64,000 nt of DNA from Thiosymbion sp942492625 (GCA_942492625.1 CALOFM010000005.1:310001-374000); one strand, 5' to 3'; positions 1-9,251 are shown, counted from the stretch's first letter. Numbers and translations: made by a program. The notes: generated by a model from the letters alone, not told the origin.

Positions 1-68
1 AGTGCGGCGACACCGCCGACAACGCCGCCAATGATCAGGAAAACAATCGCGATAAGAAACGATTTCAT
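1..68 (-). CDS. Small membrane protein, N-terminal fragment (runs off the window)
   Basis: Reading the minus strand from an ATG at 68 gives MKSFLIAIVFLIIGGVVGGV and continues to the window edge without a stop. The visible 22 residues are one hydrophobic segment after a single lysine, so this is either a signal anchor or the first helix of a membrane protein. A GAGAG sequence lies directly before the ATG. It follows the L,D-transpeptidase gene on the same strand and could be cotranscribed with it. The family cannot be named from this much sequence. Confidence 0.5.
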   Translation of the reverse strand, partial: MKSFLIAIVFLIIGGVVGGVAA

Positions 69-137
69 CTCTCGGTTACGCCAATTGTGTGTTTGTTCGA
101 CTTCTTCGGACAGCGGACTCGCCCTGAGACCCGGTGC

Positions 138-1220
138 TCAGTTGACGAGGATCGTTTCCACCGGCGCCCCTCCAGGGTGCATGTCAGTGGGCAGTAACGA
201 AGCGGTCGGCTCGCCCTCGGGCAGCCCGGAGCGCATCACGGACAGCGCAGGTCCGGTGGTGTGCTCCAACACCGGTGCGTCCGTGAGCAGCAGCGTGGTG
301 CCCGGCGCCAGCAAGGGGTAGAGGCGGCTGCTTAGGGCCTGCGGCATCCGCAGGCGCTCGACCGCGTCGTTGTCGTGCGCCCCGCCGCTCTCGGTCGCGT
401 GACCGGGCAGGCCGACGGCGCTCCAGCGCGGGTGCTGGCTGTCAGCGCCGGCGAGTACCGTGTAGGCATGTGTCCCCAGCGGTTTCCCCGGGTTGTCGAT
501 CCCGATTCGCCCGCGCCCGATCTCCACGCCGTCGCGCAACACGATGACCCGCCGGTCCGCGGCGCTCGCCACCAGGGCGATCGGTCCCTTCGCCGAGGCC
601 TCCGGCTCCCAGCGGTAGTCTTCCATCAGGCCCAGATCATGGGCGGTTGCCGGCGCTCCACTGTCCGCGCTTACCGGCGTCAGGACGGCAGGATGGACCA
701 CCGAGCGCGGCGCGGTCGACTCCCCGGCGATCACCACAGTCATGCCCTTGTGCGTGATGCCGAAGAGCCGGCGAGCGAACTGCGAGGGCAGGTGCACGCA
801 GCCGTGGGAGGATGGGTAGCCCGGCAGCCCGCCGGCGTGCAAGGCCACGCCGTCCCAGGTCAGGCGCTCCGAGTAGGGCATGGCGGCGTTGCCGTAGGTC
901 TTGGATTGGTGGTTCTTGTCCTTGTTGAGGATGGTGAACACGCCGGTCGGTGTCCTGTGCCCCTTCTTGCCGGTGCTGGCGGTGGCCACCCCGATGCGTA
1001 TCCCATTGCGATAGACGTAGGCCACCTGCTCGGGGAGGCTCACGACCACGACTACCGGTCCTTTGGGCTCCAGGTCGCCTTCCCAAATGAACTCCCCGGG
1101 CTTCAGGGCATCGATCGGCGTGTCGGCGGCCGCCGAGTGCTTGGCCCCCCAGAACGGCGTCGCGGTGGCGTTGAAGACTGCGATCGCGAGCACGGTTGCA
1201 ACGAGGTAAACAAAACGCAT
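138..1220 (-). CDS. L,D-transpeptidase (YkuD domain) with a second degenerate copy
   Basis: Exported enzyme of peptidoglycan cross-linking or lipoprotein anchoring. Residues 1-22 look like a signal peptide. A YkuD domain spans about 55-166 and carries the family catalytic signature, His128 followed by SSHGCVHL with Cys141 as nucleophile. Residues about 212-300 repeat the fold's opening pattern (a hydrophobic strand, then RVIVLRDGVEIGRG and a G/P-rich turn) but lack the S-H-G-C box, so they look like a non-catalytic duplicate. At 360 residues it is longer than a single-domain YkuD protein. A sigma-70-like promoter lies about 55 bp upstream. The physiological substrate cannot be told from sequence. 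Confidence 0.85.
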   Translation of the reverse strand: MRFVYLVATVLAIAVFNATATPFWGAKHSAAADTPIDALKPGEFIWEGDLEPKGPVVVVVSLPEQVAYVYRNGIRIGVATASTGKKGHRTPTGVFTILNKDKNHQSKTYGNAAMPYSERLTWDGVALHAGGLPGYPSSHGCVHLPSQFARRLFGITHKGMTVVIAGESTAPRSVVHPAVLTPVSADSGAPATAHDLGLMEDYRWEPEASAKGPIALVASAADRRVIVLRDGVEIGRGRIGIDNPGKPLGTHAYTVLAGADSQHPRWSAVGLPGHATESGGAHDNDAVERLRMPQALSSRLYPLLAPGTTLLLTDAPVLEHTTGPALSVMRSGLPEGEPTASLLPTDMHPGGAPVETILVN

Positions 1221-1273
1221 TATGAAACACCTATAACTTTATGTATTTTATATGAATTAGGTAAGAGGTCGCT

Positions 1274-1301
1274 ATGATAGCGCAGGCATAGCCATGCGCA
1301 A
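1274..1301 (-). promoter_or_regulatory. Probable sigma-70 promoter of the L,D-transpeptidase gene
   Basis: On the minus strand TTGCGC (1301-1296) is followed after 16 bp by TATCAT (1279-1274). The downstream leader is AT-rich and reaches the ATG at 1220. This is a plausible -35/-10 pair by sequence only. Confidence 0.45.
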
Positions 1302-1556
1302 CCCCGGCGTGCAGGGTCGGCTGACGTCGCCTACTTCGCCGGTCTCTGTGTATCCCGCCGGCAATGCCGGTTGGAGAACGGCCGTTGACGCCAGTGGAGG
1401 GGGTAGCCCAACGAAGCTCTTGAGGTCGGCACCGCTCAGAAGTGACGCCCGCATACCGGGCGGGAATGCGGGCGATCAGTCGATGGAGGTCCTCAGCGCC
1501 CCCGGGCCGACAGATCGCCCACCGTTGGACCTGAGGGCAGTGCGAACGGGCGGCTC
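1302..1556. other. Intergenic stretch with no recognised gene
   Basis: GC-rich DNA between the transpeptidase promoter and the LprI-like gene. Short reading frames on both strands overlap each other and show no domain or ribosome-binding site. I see no riboswitch or terminator I can name. Confidence 0.4.
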
Positions 1557-2261
1557 TTACCGGTCCTTGAGCTCGCTGATCCGCGCCTCGTACTCGCGCT
1601 TGACGCAGCCGCGCTGGTCGCTGGACTTCCAGCAGTCGTTGCGTCCCTTAACCCAGCCGCGCTGCTCGGCCTTGAGCGTCTTCTGCTCGCTCGCCGAGGA
1701 GTGTTTCAAGACGACTCCATAGAGGTCGGCGAGGCTGCGGTCGAGATCGGCAAGCTCGGCGTCTTTGCAGATCAGCTCCTCGACCTCGTGGGAGGCCTTG
1801 GCGCAATCGAAGCTCGGGTGTGCCGTCGGGGCCGATGCGACTTGGGTAGAGGGCGCCTCGGCGGGCGTCTCTTCGTCCTTGTTCATCATCTTATTGGCAA
1901 CCAGACCAGTTGCGATGGCGGCAGCGGCGCCGATCGCCAGCTTCTCCGACGTGCCCATACCCTCCGGCTCGGGCCCGTCGTAATTGATCGAGGTAACGTG
2001 ACGATCGGAGACCTGGCACTCGAAGGGGTGCTTGTCTCCGTCGATCTTGGTCTTTCCGGTTACCTTGTAACTGTGACTCTCGCCGGAGAGCTTCTCGGCC
2101 TTCTGGTCGCGGAAGTCGCTCAGGCCGTACTCGCTGCCCAGGCGGCTCTCGCAGTCGCTGATGGCGTCTCTGTGGTCGTAGGCCTGTACGGCGGAGGACG
2201 CCGCCGTGGCCAGGGTGATGAAAGCCGCGGTCAATGGGACACGGAATTTGAGCTGATGCAT
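1557..2261 (-). CDS. Secreted LprI-like (DUF1311) lysozyme-inhibitor family protein
   Basis: Residues 1-27 form a signal peptide ending in SAVQA. The middle holds a hydrophobic stretch GAAAAIATGLVANKMM, possibly a membrane anchor, followed by a Pro/Ala linker. The C-terminal 80 residues fit the DUF1311/LprI pattern: FDCAKASHEVEELIC, then DLDRSLADLY, then LKAEQRGWVKGRNDC and a final CVKREYEARI, with four conserved cysteines expected to form disulfides. Characterised members inhibit lysozyme, so a periplasmic protective role is likely but inferred. It may share a stress-related context with the adjacent GlsB-type gene. Confidence 0.75.
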   Translation of the reverse strand: MHQLKFRVPLTAAFITLATAASSAVQAYDHRDAISDCESRLGSEYGLSDFRDQKAEKLSGESHSYKVTGKTKIDGDKHPFECQVSDRHVTSINYDGPEPEGMGTSEKLAIGAAAAIATGLVANKMMNKDEETPAEAPSTQVASAPTAHPSFDCAKASHEVEELICKDAELADLDRSLADLYGVVLKHSSASEQKTLKAEQRGWVKGRNDCWKSSDQRGCVKREYEARISELKDR

Positions 2262-2302
2262 TGTTGTTTTCTCGTGTCGTAGAGACAGGTTGTTGTGTCG
2301 AC

Positions 2303-2557
2303 TCAGGCCTTTTTGATCAGGCCGACGATGAAGAGCAGGACGGCCGCGCCGACAACGGCGGTGATCAGCGAGCCGATCACGCCGCTCCCCGCGGAGATGC
2401 CGACCAGGCCGAACAGGAAGCCGCCGACGAAGGCGCCGATGATGCCGACGACGATATTGCCGAGCAGGCCGAAGCCGCCGCCGCGCATGAGCAGGCCGGC
2501 GAGCCAGCCGGCGACGGCGCCGATGAGGAGAAAAGCGATGAGGCTTGTTGGTTCCAT
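2303..2557 (-). CDS. GlsB/YeaQ/YmgE family stress membrane protein
   Basis: An 84-residue, glycine-rich inner-membrane protein with three hydrophobic segments (about 6-27, 31-52 and 58-80) and the family signature GWLAGLLMRGGGFGLLGNI. Relatives (transglycosylase-associated family) are induced by general stress; their biochemical function is not established. It is the last gene of a minus-strand run with the miniature DUF2892 gene, the META gene and the secreted protein upstream. AAGGA lies 8 bp before the start. Confidence 0.85.
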   Translation of the reverse strand: MEPTSLIAFLLIGAVAGWLAGLLMRGGGFGLLGNIVVGIIGAFVGGFLFGLVGISAGSGVIGSLITAVVGAAVLLFIVGLIKKA

Positions 2558-2577
2558 GCGGAGGTCCTTGGTTGCGG

Positions 2578-2706
2578 TTACTTGAGGCCGACCTTCTCGG
2601 CGGGCGACTTGGTATTGAGGTTTAGCAGGGAGTAGAGGGGACAGATCCCGAAGATGGCGCGGATGATGCGGTCGGTCTCGCCCATGTTGTGCTTGAAAAG
2701 CTTCAT
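2578..2706 (-). CDS. Miniature DUF2892/YgaP-TM-like protein, apparently missing its core
   Basis: A 42-residue reading frame begins MKLFKHNMGETDRIIRAIFG and then has CPLYSLLNLNTKS. DUF2892 proteins start with an N-x-G-x-x-D-R-x-x-R motif and end with CPLYSLLGINTC, but two membrane helices of about 25-30 residues normally separate the two motifs. Here they are fused almost directly, so the helices look deleted in frame. The ATG overlaps the stop of the META gene (ATGA), which supports translational coupling. It may be a relic or a truncated soluble peptide; no function can be given. Confidence 0.55.
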   Translation of the reverse strand: MKLFKHNMGETDRIIRAIFGICPLYSLLNLNTKSPAEKVGLK

Positions 2707-3566
2707 TCGTTCGCTCCGTTTACGGGGTTGCGTTCGCCGCGCCGGACGGGCGAGGCCCGCGAATGCGGGATCATCGAGCGTGCCATGTCTCGGCGCATAT
2801 GCTCGACCTCGGTGGCCTCTTCGGGGGGCAGCTCGTCCTCGGCGCTCAGGCCCATGGTGCGCATGCCGCGCTGCAGCTTGTCGACGTAGGCGGCGATCTC
2901 GGTCTCGGTGACCTCAATACCCTGCTCCTCGGCATACCGGTCGAACAACCGGGTGAGCACGACATCCTGCATCTCGCCGGCGTCGCCGGTGCGGACCTCC
3001 TCTCCCAGGACGGTCGCGGCCAGTGGCGGTTCCATGGGTTCGAGCTCCATGATCGATCCGTCTGCGATTGTGGCCAGGAATAGGTGCCCGTCCTCCATCC
3101 TGTAGCTGCGTACCCACTGGAACTGGGCCTTGTATTTCTCCGATAGCGATCCCGGTGGGCATGGCGCCTTGGTGATGGTGGTGGCGATGGTGCCGAACCG
3201 GAGCTGGCTCGCGGATGCGGATATCCAGGTACCGGTCCCACGATTGCAGTCGGCCATCACCGCTACCATGCCATCGGCATCAAGAGTCAGGGTGTATTTC
3301 GATGCGTCGTCGGGCTCGTAGACGCGGTCATCCATTGACATGATCCTAACGAGCCGCCAGGAGGTGCCAGCCAGCTTGCTGCCGCGCGCCTCATCTGTTT
3401 GCGTCGCCTCCGCGGCGCCGTCGGCCACCGCTGGCTGCGGCGATTCAGCCGCGGCGGTCTCTACGGGCGGTGCGAGTGTATCCGAAGCGCTGGCGGGCGC
3501 CCAGACGCCAAGCAGTGCCAGCGCGCCCAGGCAAGCGACGAGGCGCGCATTCGTGGTGCCTCTCAT
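2703..3566 (-). CDS. Periplasmic META-domain (HslJ-like) protein
   Basis: Signal peptide in residues 1-27 (LGVWAPASA). A META/HslJ domain spans about 64-175, recognised by LAGTSWRLVRI, a beta-rich core, and MADCNRGTGTWISASASQLRF. In this family such domains occur in heat-shock and secreted stress proteins of unknown biochemistry. Residues about 185-265 are helical and faintly resemble the N-terminal region of SurA-type chaperones (LTRLFDRYAEEQGIEVTETEI), which is only a suggestion. A strong GGAGG lies 9 bp before the ATG. It follows the upstream gene by 5 bp and overlaps the downstream miniature gene, so these form an operon. Confidence 0.7.
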   Translation of the reverse strand: MRGTTNARLVACLGALALLGVWAPASASDTLAPPVETAAAESPQPAVADGAAEATQTDEARGSKLAGTSWRLVRIMSMDDRVYEPDDASKYTLTLDADGMVAVMADCNRGTGTWISASASQLRFGTIATTITKAPCPPGSLSEKYKAQFQWVRSYRMEDGHLFLATIADGSIMELEPMEPPLAATVLGEEVRTGDAGEMQDVVLTRLFDRYAEEQGIEVTETEIAAYVDKLQRGMRTMGLSAEDELPPEEATEVEHMRRDMARSMIPHSRASPVRRGERNPVNGANE

Positions 3567-3571
3567 GGGTA

Positions 3572-4231
3572 TCAGCCTCCTTCAATGGCGGCAAGCGGCA
3601 CCTCATAGACCTCCGCGTTGTCGGCCTTCACGATCCAGGTGTCACCCTCGAGCCTGGCGTCGACCTGCCCGTTGGTGGCGTTGACGTACCCGGTCATGAA
3701 GTTGATGGTGAACTGCTCGCCGAGCTGGCTTTGGATGACGATTGAGGCCTGGCCATTCTCCATGCGCAGAATGCCGGCCGGGCAGCTGCCAAACTCCTTG
3801 TCGCCTGCGGACTTGCAGCGCAGCAACGTTGTGGCGTCGTAGTCCTTCGTGGAGAAGGGTGCCGTGGGGTTGTCCTCCTCGGACGGGTTCAGGGCCGATG
3901 TGTCCCAGTAGACGTAAACGCTCTCGTCCTCGAAACGGTAGATCTGGCCCCGGGTGCCAAGCCCGCTTTGGCGGTAGACGGGGCGAGCGTGTTGGTCGCG
4001 AAAGTTGCCCGGTGCGTCACCGATCGGGCCGAGCTCGTGGGTGACGCCATCGTCTCGGGTGATGGTAACTGCGCCCTGCCGCTGCGAGAACACGCAGGGG
4101 ATCATCTTCTCGGTGTGGTCCGAGCCTTTGGGATAGACGTCGCATCGGGCGTCGGTCCAGTCGGCCAGTGACGGGGCCATCCAAAGCGTTCCGAGCAAGG
4201 GTGCAATCGTCTGCCGATTTCTCAGGATCAT
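3572..4231 (-). CDS. Secreted protein of unknown function
   Basis: The start is set at the ATG at 4231, where GAGAGG lies 7 bp upstream; a TTG 15 bp further out is less likely. Residues 1-24 form a signal peptide (LLGTLWMAPSLADW). The mature protein is beta-rich with cysteine pairs (ARCDVYP...PCVF and LRCKSAG...GSCPAG) that could be disulfides. It is the first gene of the operon leading into the META protein. I do not recognise the family. Confidence 0.6.
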   Translation of the reverse strand: MILRNRQTIAPLLGTLWMAPSLADWTDARCDVYPKGSDHTEKMIPCVFSQRQGAVTITRDDGVTHELGPIGDAPGNFRDQHARPVYRQSGLGTRGQIYRFEDESVYVYWDTSALNPSEEDNPTAPFSTKDYDATTLLRCKSAGDKEFGSCPAGILRMENGQASIVIQSQLGEQFTINFMTGYVNATNGQVDARLEGDTWIVKADNAEVYEVPLAAIEGG

Positions 4232-4588
4232 CTTTCTACCTCTCAAGTTTCTGCGCCGGTGATCGATGCGACGAGTCTCAGGCGGGGATATGGCACCAAC
4301 CCAGGCCGAATCCCAGTCTTAGGATCTCAGCCGGGTAGCGGACACATGGTCGCGCGATGAGGGCGTGTGGTTCGGGTCGTTTCCTTACTCTCAACCCCCT
4401 GGGCGGAAGTGACCGGAATCAGCACAGTCCAGTCCATCGCGCAGCACCTTCAGCGAGTCGATTCCCCGCACAGGGGCTTGGGGGAGTCTCGGCTAGCCGC
4501 CACTCTCTTTTTCGCGCGCGTGGATTAAGGAAGCGCCACTATCCGGAACACCCCTCCACAGGGCGCAGTCATAGATCGTTTCGCTCTT
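4232..4588. other. Divergent intergenic region, no gene seen
   Basis: About 357 bp between the minus-strand secreted-protein operon and the plus-strand AsmA-like gene. It must hold both promoters, but I cannot place -10/-35 boxes with confidence. Short frames here lack ribosome-binding sites and domains. Confidence 0.4.
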
Positions 4589-7231
4589 ATGAAAAAGTTG
4601 CTCTCCAGACTCGTATCCGCCGTTTTGATCCTTGCCGCGCTGTACCTGATCCCGGTCAACCTGGCGCTGAATCTGCCGGCGACCCGTTCCTACCTGAACA
4701 GCATCCGGCCCGACCAATTCGCAGTCACCTGGGAGCGTGCCTGGAGCCTCTATCCTTTGCGGTTCGAGCTGACCGATCTCGCCGCGGACGGGCAGACTCC
4801 CACCGAGCAATGGCAGGTGGATGCAAAACGCGCGGCGGCGGCGGTGTCGCTGCTGGCGCTGCTCAAGGGCGAGATGCGCTTGCATGACCTTGATCTTGCC
4901 GATATCGACCTGCGCCTGCGCCCGCGGCCGAAGCCCGAGGACGACTACGCCGACATCGCGCAATACTTCCCAGTCATCCGCAACCGAGACCCTGACGCCC
5001 CCGCGGAGCCAGCGCCGTTGGAAGAAGGCGGCTCGGTGACGCTCGAAATCGAAGCCATCCGTATCGAGGGCGAGCATGCCTTCTGGGTCTCCCACATCCG
5101 AGGCGCGCTGCCCGGCGAGGTGCGGGGAAGCGTGCGCATGGACACCAAGGCCGGCCGGCTCTCCTTGGCCGGCGGCGCCCTGGATCTGGTTCTGGAGTCG
5201 CTGCGGATCGCTGACCAGACGCATGTGACCGAGGGGGCATCGCTCAAGGGCCGCATCGAGATCCCGCCGTTCACGCTTTCCGCGACCAGAGGGCTGGAGT
5301 TCCTTCGGGTAGGGGAGTTGGATGCCCAGATCGACCTGCCAGTGCAGAACCTGGATTTCCTGGTGTTGCTCATGCCGCCCGCGGGCGCGATGGAGCTGAG
5401 CGGCCAGGGTCGCCTGCGCGGCCGGGTCGTGCTATCCGGCGGGGAGGCGCTGCAAGGTACCGATCTGGTGGTCGAGGCTCACGAGCTGGCGATGAACCTT
5501 GGCCCCTACGAGTTCGGCGGCGACGGCTCAGTCGAGTTCATGGTGGACCCCGCAGACGAGGCGCAGGCAGATCTGATCGTCCGCTTCGATCAGGTTCGGG
5601 CCGAGCTGGGGTCGGTCGGAGCCACCGACGCAGGTGCGCCGCAGGTGCTGTTCTCAGGCCGCGGGCTGACCGCGCAGCTGCATGCGGCGGAAACCGATCC
5701 GACCACCACCTCGACCGCGGTGAGGGCCGAGGATCTGCTGTCGGAGGTCGAGCTGACGCTCTTGCTCACCGTCCCCTCGATGGAGGTAGCAGATCTCGCC
5801 GTCTACAATCGCCTGTTCCCGGAAGGATGGGACCTGGAATTGTTGGGTGGCGCGGGCACCGTGAGCGGCAAGGTGGAGGTCACGTCGAAGACACTGTCGC
5901 TGGACATGGACCTTGCGTCGAACCGGGCCGATTTGCGCTACAAGCACTACCACGCGACCGCCGATCTGCTGCTTCAGCTTAGGGGCATGGTCGACCAGGC
6001 CGCTGGCGCAACGCTGCATCTCGATGGCACGTCGCTGCGGATCGACGATGCCGAGATCGTTCGCGCAGGCGGGACCGGTGCGTCAGTCGGCGAACACCGT
6101 ATCAAGCCCTGGACGGCGGATTTCAGGATCGCACAGGGCACGCTGACCCTGCCGACGCCGGTGGAAGGCGACGATGCCGACCCGATCCCCTCCGTGGCCA
6201 AGGTCCTGGAAGACCGGGGCTTCGGCGCCTTGATCGCCAACGCCGACGGGCGCTTGTCGAGCACCTTGACCGTCTCCCGGCTGGACTGGATCGCCGAGCT
6301 GTTGAACCGCCCGCTGGGACTGAGCCTGACCGGCTCGGGCGAGCTCGATGCGGAGATCGTACTCGCCGACGGCTTGCCGGCTCGCTGCACGACCTTGCGG
6401 GTCCCGCGCCAGTCGCTGTCGCTAATCTCCGGTGAGGCGAGCCTGGTCGGCGACCTGCGCTTCAAACCCGACAGCGCCAAAGGCGAGCTGCTGTTGGTGG
6501 CTGAGGGTGTCCGGATGCTGGTGGATCAGGAAGAGTTGTCCGGGGACCTGCGGGTCGACCTCCTGGTGCGCGACGGCTCGGCAGAGGACATGCGTTTCGA
6601 CATCACCGGCTCGTCTATTGTGCTCGACGACGTTCAGGCGTTCGGAAAGGTCGGCTCGGCACGAGCGCCCGACTGGCATGCGCGGCTGCAGCTGGAGGAG
6701 ACCGAGGTGCTGTGGCACAAGCCCATGCATCTGGACATGACCGCGGGCATTAACATCAAGGACACCCGGCCCTTTATCGCGCTGCTGGACGATATGCGCG
6801 GCGAGCACGGCTGGATCGATAATCTGCTGATAGCCCGGGACCTGGGCGGACACCTGAAGCTGGCCCTGGATGGCAAGCGCGCCCTTTTGTCGGATGCGAT
6901 GATCGGCAGCGAGCAGATCAGCGTCGGGGCGAAGGGCCGCGCCGACGTCCACGGCCGCGAGGGAATGGTCTACGTCCGGTGGCACGATCTGACGGGCGCG
7001 ATGGAGCTCCAGGGAGGGGAGAAACATTTCGATATCGCCAACGCCCGGAAGCGGTTCGATGCTTACGTGCCGGGTAGAGCGGCTGTGGCATCGCAGCGCC
7101 ACAAGGCGAAGGCGATTCCTCCGCGGCACACGCAGAGGGCCTTCGCAGACCAGCCGCGGCGTCGGGGCCAGGCGCGGTCTCCTCGCCCAAGGTCGATAAC
7201 ACCCCCAAGGAACCCGAGAACCCTTTCCTGA
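4589..7231 (+). CDS. AsmA/TamB-like inner-membrane-anchored protein, C-terminus probably frameshifted
   Basis: An N-terminal membrane anchor (residues 5-27) precedes about 800 residues of repeating beta strands rich in leucine and aspartate, the pattern of AsmA, YhdP and TamB proteins that span the periplasm and move or shield lipids. Repeated blocks such as LSLTGSGELDAEIVLADG and LTVSRLDWIAELLNRPLGL fit this architecture. The last about 50 residues change to a very basic, Arg/Pro-rich sequence with rare codons. In another frame the DNA instead reads SSPKVDNTPKEPENPFLNED and stops at 7245, which looks more natural. A single indel near 7060-7080 would explain this. The role in envelope lipid homeostasis is inferred from the family. 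Confidence 0.65.
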   Translation: MKKLLSRLVSAVLILAALYLIPVNLALNLPATRSYLNSIRPDQFAVTWERAWSLYPLRFELTDLAADGQTPTEQWQVDAKRAAAAVSLLALLKGEMRLHDLDLADIDLRLRPRPKPEDDYADIAQYFPVIRNRDPDAPAEPAPLEEGGSVTLEIEAIRIEGEHAFWVSHIRGALPGEVRGSVRMDTKAGRLSLAGGALDLVLESLRIADQTHVTEGASLKGRIEIPPFTLSATRGLEFLRVGELDAQIDLPVQNLDFLVLLMPPAGAMELSGQGRLRGRVVLSGGEALQGTDLVVEAHELAMNLGPYEFGGDGSVEFMVDPADEAQADLIVRFDQVRAELGSVGATDAGAPQVLFSGRGLTAQLHAAETDPTTTSTAVRAEDLLSEVELTLLLTVPSMEVADLAVYNRLFPEGWDLELLGGAGTVSGKVEVTSKTLSLDMDLASNRADLRYKHYHATADLLLQLRGMVDQAAGATLHLDGTSLRIDDAEIVRAGGTGASVGEHRIKPWTADFRIAQGTLTLPTPVEGDDADPIPSVAKVLEDRGFGALIANADGRLSSTLTVSRLDWIAELLNRPLGLSLTGSGELDAEIVLADGLPARCTTLRVPRQSLSLISGEASLVGDLRFKPDSAKGELLLVAEGVRMLVDQEELSGDLRVDLLVRDGSAEDMRFDITGSSIVLDDVQAFGKVGSARAPDWHARLQLEETEVLWHKPMHLDMTAGINIKDTRPFIALLDDMRGEHGWIDNLLIARDLGGHLKLALDGKRALLSDAMIGSEQISVGAKGRADVHGREGMVYVRWHDLTGAMELQGGEKHFDIANARKRFDAYVPGRAAVASQRHKAKAIPPRHTQRAFADQPRRRGQARSPRPRSITPPRNPRTLS

Positions 7232-7245
7232 ACGAGGATCTGTGA

Positions 7246-7597
7246 CAACGCGTAGCGCGCTTTACAATCCGCAGCTTTGCGTGCCGCCCCATACGTCCGC
7301 GGTCTTGCCGAGGCACCCTAGGATGCTGCCCGCAACACGAAACTTGCCGTGACCTCCCGCGCAGGGGTCGGATCACCGGGCCTTGGCGCTTGCCTCGCGA
7401 GCTCGACACCCGGGGCTCGAGCGTCCGCTGCCAGAGCCATTACTACCGATCCTGAGCCGAGCCCGGGCGTCGGTCGAGGATCGTCAGCCATCCAAAGGTG
7501 CGACCGAAACTGGCGTCCGGTTCCAGTTTGAGTCCGACGGCGGCCGTCCTGTCCACTCCGACCGCGTATCCGCCCGAGGCAAACCCATCAATTCGGC
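7246..7597. other. Convergent intergenic region, no gene seen
   Basis: About 350 bp between the ends of the AsmA-like gene and selO. Frames on the plus strand are short and low in coding character. I see no clear terminator hairpin with a T tract. Confidence 0.4.
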
Positions 7598-9061
7598 TCA
7601 AGTTCCGCAGAAGGTCTGGTGTACGACCTCGTGCCGCTCTGGCGGGCGTCTGTAGGGCAAGTTCTCGGGGCTCTCCTTCCAGGGCGAGGCGAGGACCTGC
7701 AACAAGTCCTCGAATGGACCGAGATCTCCGGTGACCGCCGCATTGAGCGCCTCTTCGACCCGATGGTTTCTTGGAATGACGGTGGGATTCGCCCGCCGCA
7801 TTCCCGCGGCCCGATCGGCAGGCTTGGCTGCTTCGCGGGCAAGGCGCGTGCGCCAGCTGCGAAGCCAGTAGTCGCCAGCGGCGCCGTCGCCGAGCACCTT
7901 ACGGACTGCGCCTTCGGCACCTTCAGCCGCATCGCACAGGGCCCGGAAGCTGTTGGTGAAATCGGCGCCGGTCTGCGCCATCGCCTGCAACAGGGCTTCG
8001 ATGAGATCGGCGTCGTCAGGGTGCACCTCCAGCAGCCCCAGCTTGGCCCGAAAGCGATCGAGATAGGCTTGCTCGAACTGCTCGGGATAGGCATCGATCG
8101 CTGCCTGGGCTTCGTCGACGGCTTTGCTTCGGTCCCCGTCCATGAGCGGCAGCAGCGCCTCCGCCAAGCGCGAGAGGTTCCACTGGGCGACGCGCGACTG
8201 GTTGCCATAGGCGTAACGACCGCCGTGGTCGATCGAGCTGAAGACGGTACCCGGATGGTAGGCGTCCATGAACGCACAGGGGCCGTAGTCGATCGTCTCG
8301 CCGGCGATCGACATATTGTCAGTATTCATTACGCCATGGATAAAGCCGACGCCGAGCCATTGCGCTATGAGGCGGGCCTGCCGTGCGATAACCGAATCGA
8401 GGAGCGCTCGGTAGGGCCGTTCGTTGGCCTCGACTTGCGGGTAGTGCCGAGCAATGACGTAATCGGCGAGGATCCTGATGGCCTCGGTGTCCCCGCGCGA
8501 GGAGAAATACTCGAAAGTCCCGATGCGTACATGACTGCGGGCCACGCGGGTCAACACGGCCCCGGGAAGATCGGTCTCGCGGTGCACGGGCTCGCCGGTC
8601 CTCACTGCAGCAAGCGCGCGCGTAGTCGGGATGCCGAGCGCGTGCATACTCTCACTGAGGATGTACTCACGCAGCACAGGTCCGAGCCCCGCGCGCCCGT
8701 CGCCGGAACGCGAAAAGGGCGTGCGCCCGGAACCCTTGAGCTGAATATCGAAGCGCTCGCCGCGTGGGTCCAGGACCTCCCCGAGGAGGATCGCCCGCCC
8801 GTCGCCGAGTTGCGGCACAAAGCCCCCGAACTGATGGCCGGCATAGGCCATGGCCAGCGGCTCCGCGCCGTCCGGCACCGCGTTTCCAGCTAGCGCAACG
8901 AGCCCGACAGGCGAGCGCAACTGATCCTGATTAAGTCCGAGATCCAGGGCTAGCGCCTGGTTCAGCTTCACCCACCGCGGCTCCCGGACTGCGACCGGTG
9001 ACTGCCGAGCGTAGAAGCGCGAGGGAAGGCGCGCATAGCTGTTATCGAAGACAAGATTCAT
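7598..9061 (-). CDS. selO: Protein adenylyltransferase SelO (YdiU/UPF0061 family)
   Basis: Pseudokinase-fold enzyme that transfers AMP to Ser, Thr or Tyr of target proteins and is linked to oxidative stress. At 487 residues it has full family length. Visible signatures are AYAGHQFGGFVPQLGDGRA near residue 75, the nucleotide-binding KGSGRTPFSRSGDGRA, and the metal-binding region VGFIHGVMNTDNMSIAGE with the catalytic-loop N and D. It ends in TFCGT, the redox-prone C-terminal cysteine motif common in bacterial SelO. It lies near the OxyR/rubrerythrin pair, which agrees with a redox role, though no operon link is visible. Confidence 0.93.
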   Translation of the reverse strand: MNLVFDNSYARLPSRFYARQSPVAVREPRWVKLNQALALDLGLNQDQLRSPVGLVALAGNAVPDGAEPLAMAYAGHQFGGFVPQLGDGRAILLGEVLDPRGERFDIQLKGSGRTPFSRSGDGRAGLGPVLREYILSESMHALGIPTTRALAAVRTGEPVHRETDLPGAVLTRVARSHVRIGTFEYFSSRGDTEAIRILADYVIARHYPQVEANERPYRALLDSVIARQARLIAQWLGVGFIHGVMNTDNMSIAGETIDYGPCAFMDAYHPGTVFSSIDHGGRYAYGNQSRVAQWNLSRLAEALLPLMDGDRSKAVDEAQAAIDAYPEQFEQAYLDRFRAKLGLLEVHPDDADLIEALLQAMAQTGADFTNSFRALCDAAEGAEGAVRKVLGDGAAGDYWLRSWRTRLAREAAKPADRAAGMRRANPTVIPRNHRVEEALNAAVTGDLGPFEDLLQVLASPWKESPENLPYRRPPERHEVVHQTFCGT

Positions 9062-9251
9062 CCGGGTCTTCCGATGATTCTACTCTGGAACGCTGGAGTC
9101 GGTTTGGCTCCAGACCAATCAGTGAGAGCTCGCTGGGGTAACGCCGGCCGGAAATTCTCTTCGCCAAAGGCACGGGTTTGGCGGACTCCACAGAAGGGGC
9201 GTTTGAGCGCCCCTGTAGTCTTGCCGCCGCCCTTCCTTGGGAACGGGGGAA

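Noticed and set aside
375..1277. A 300-codon plus-strand frame opposite the L,D-transpeptidase gene
   Set aside because: Shadow of the transpeptidase; Arg/Gly-rich and without motifs.
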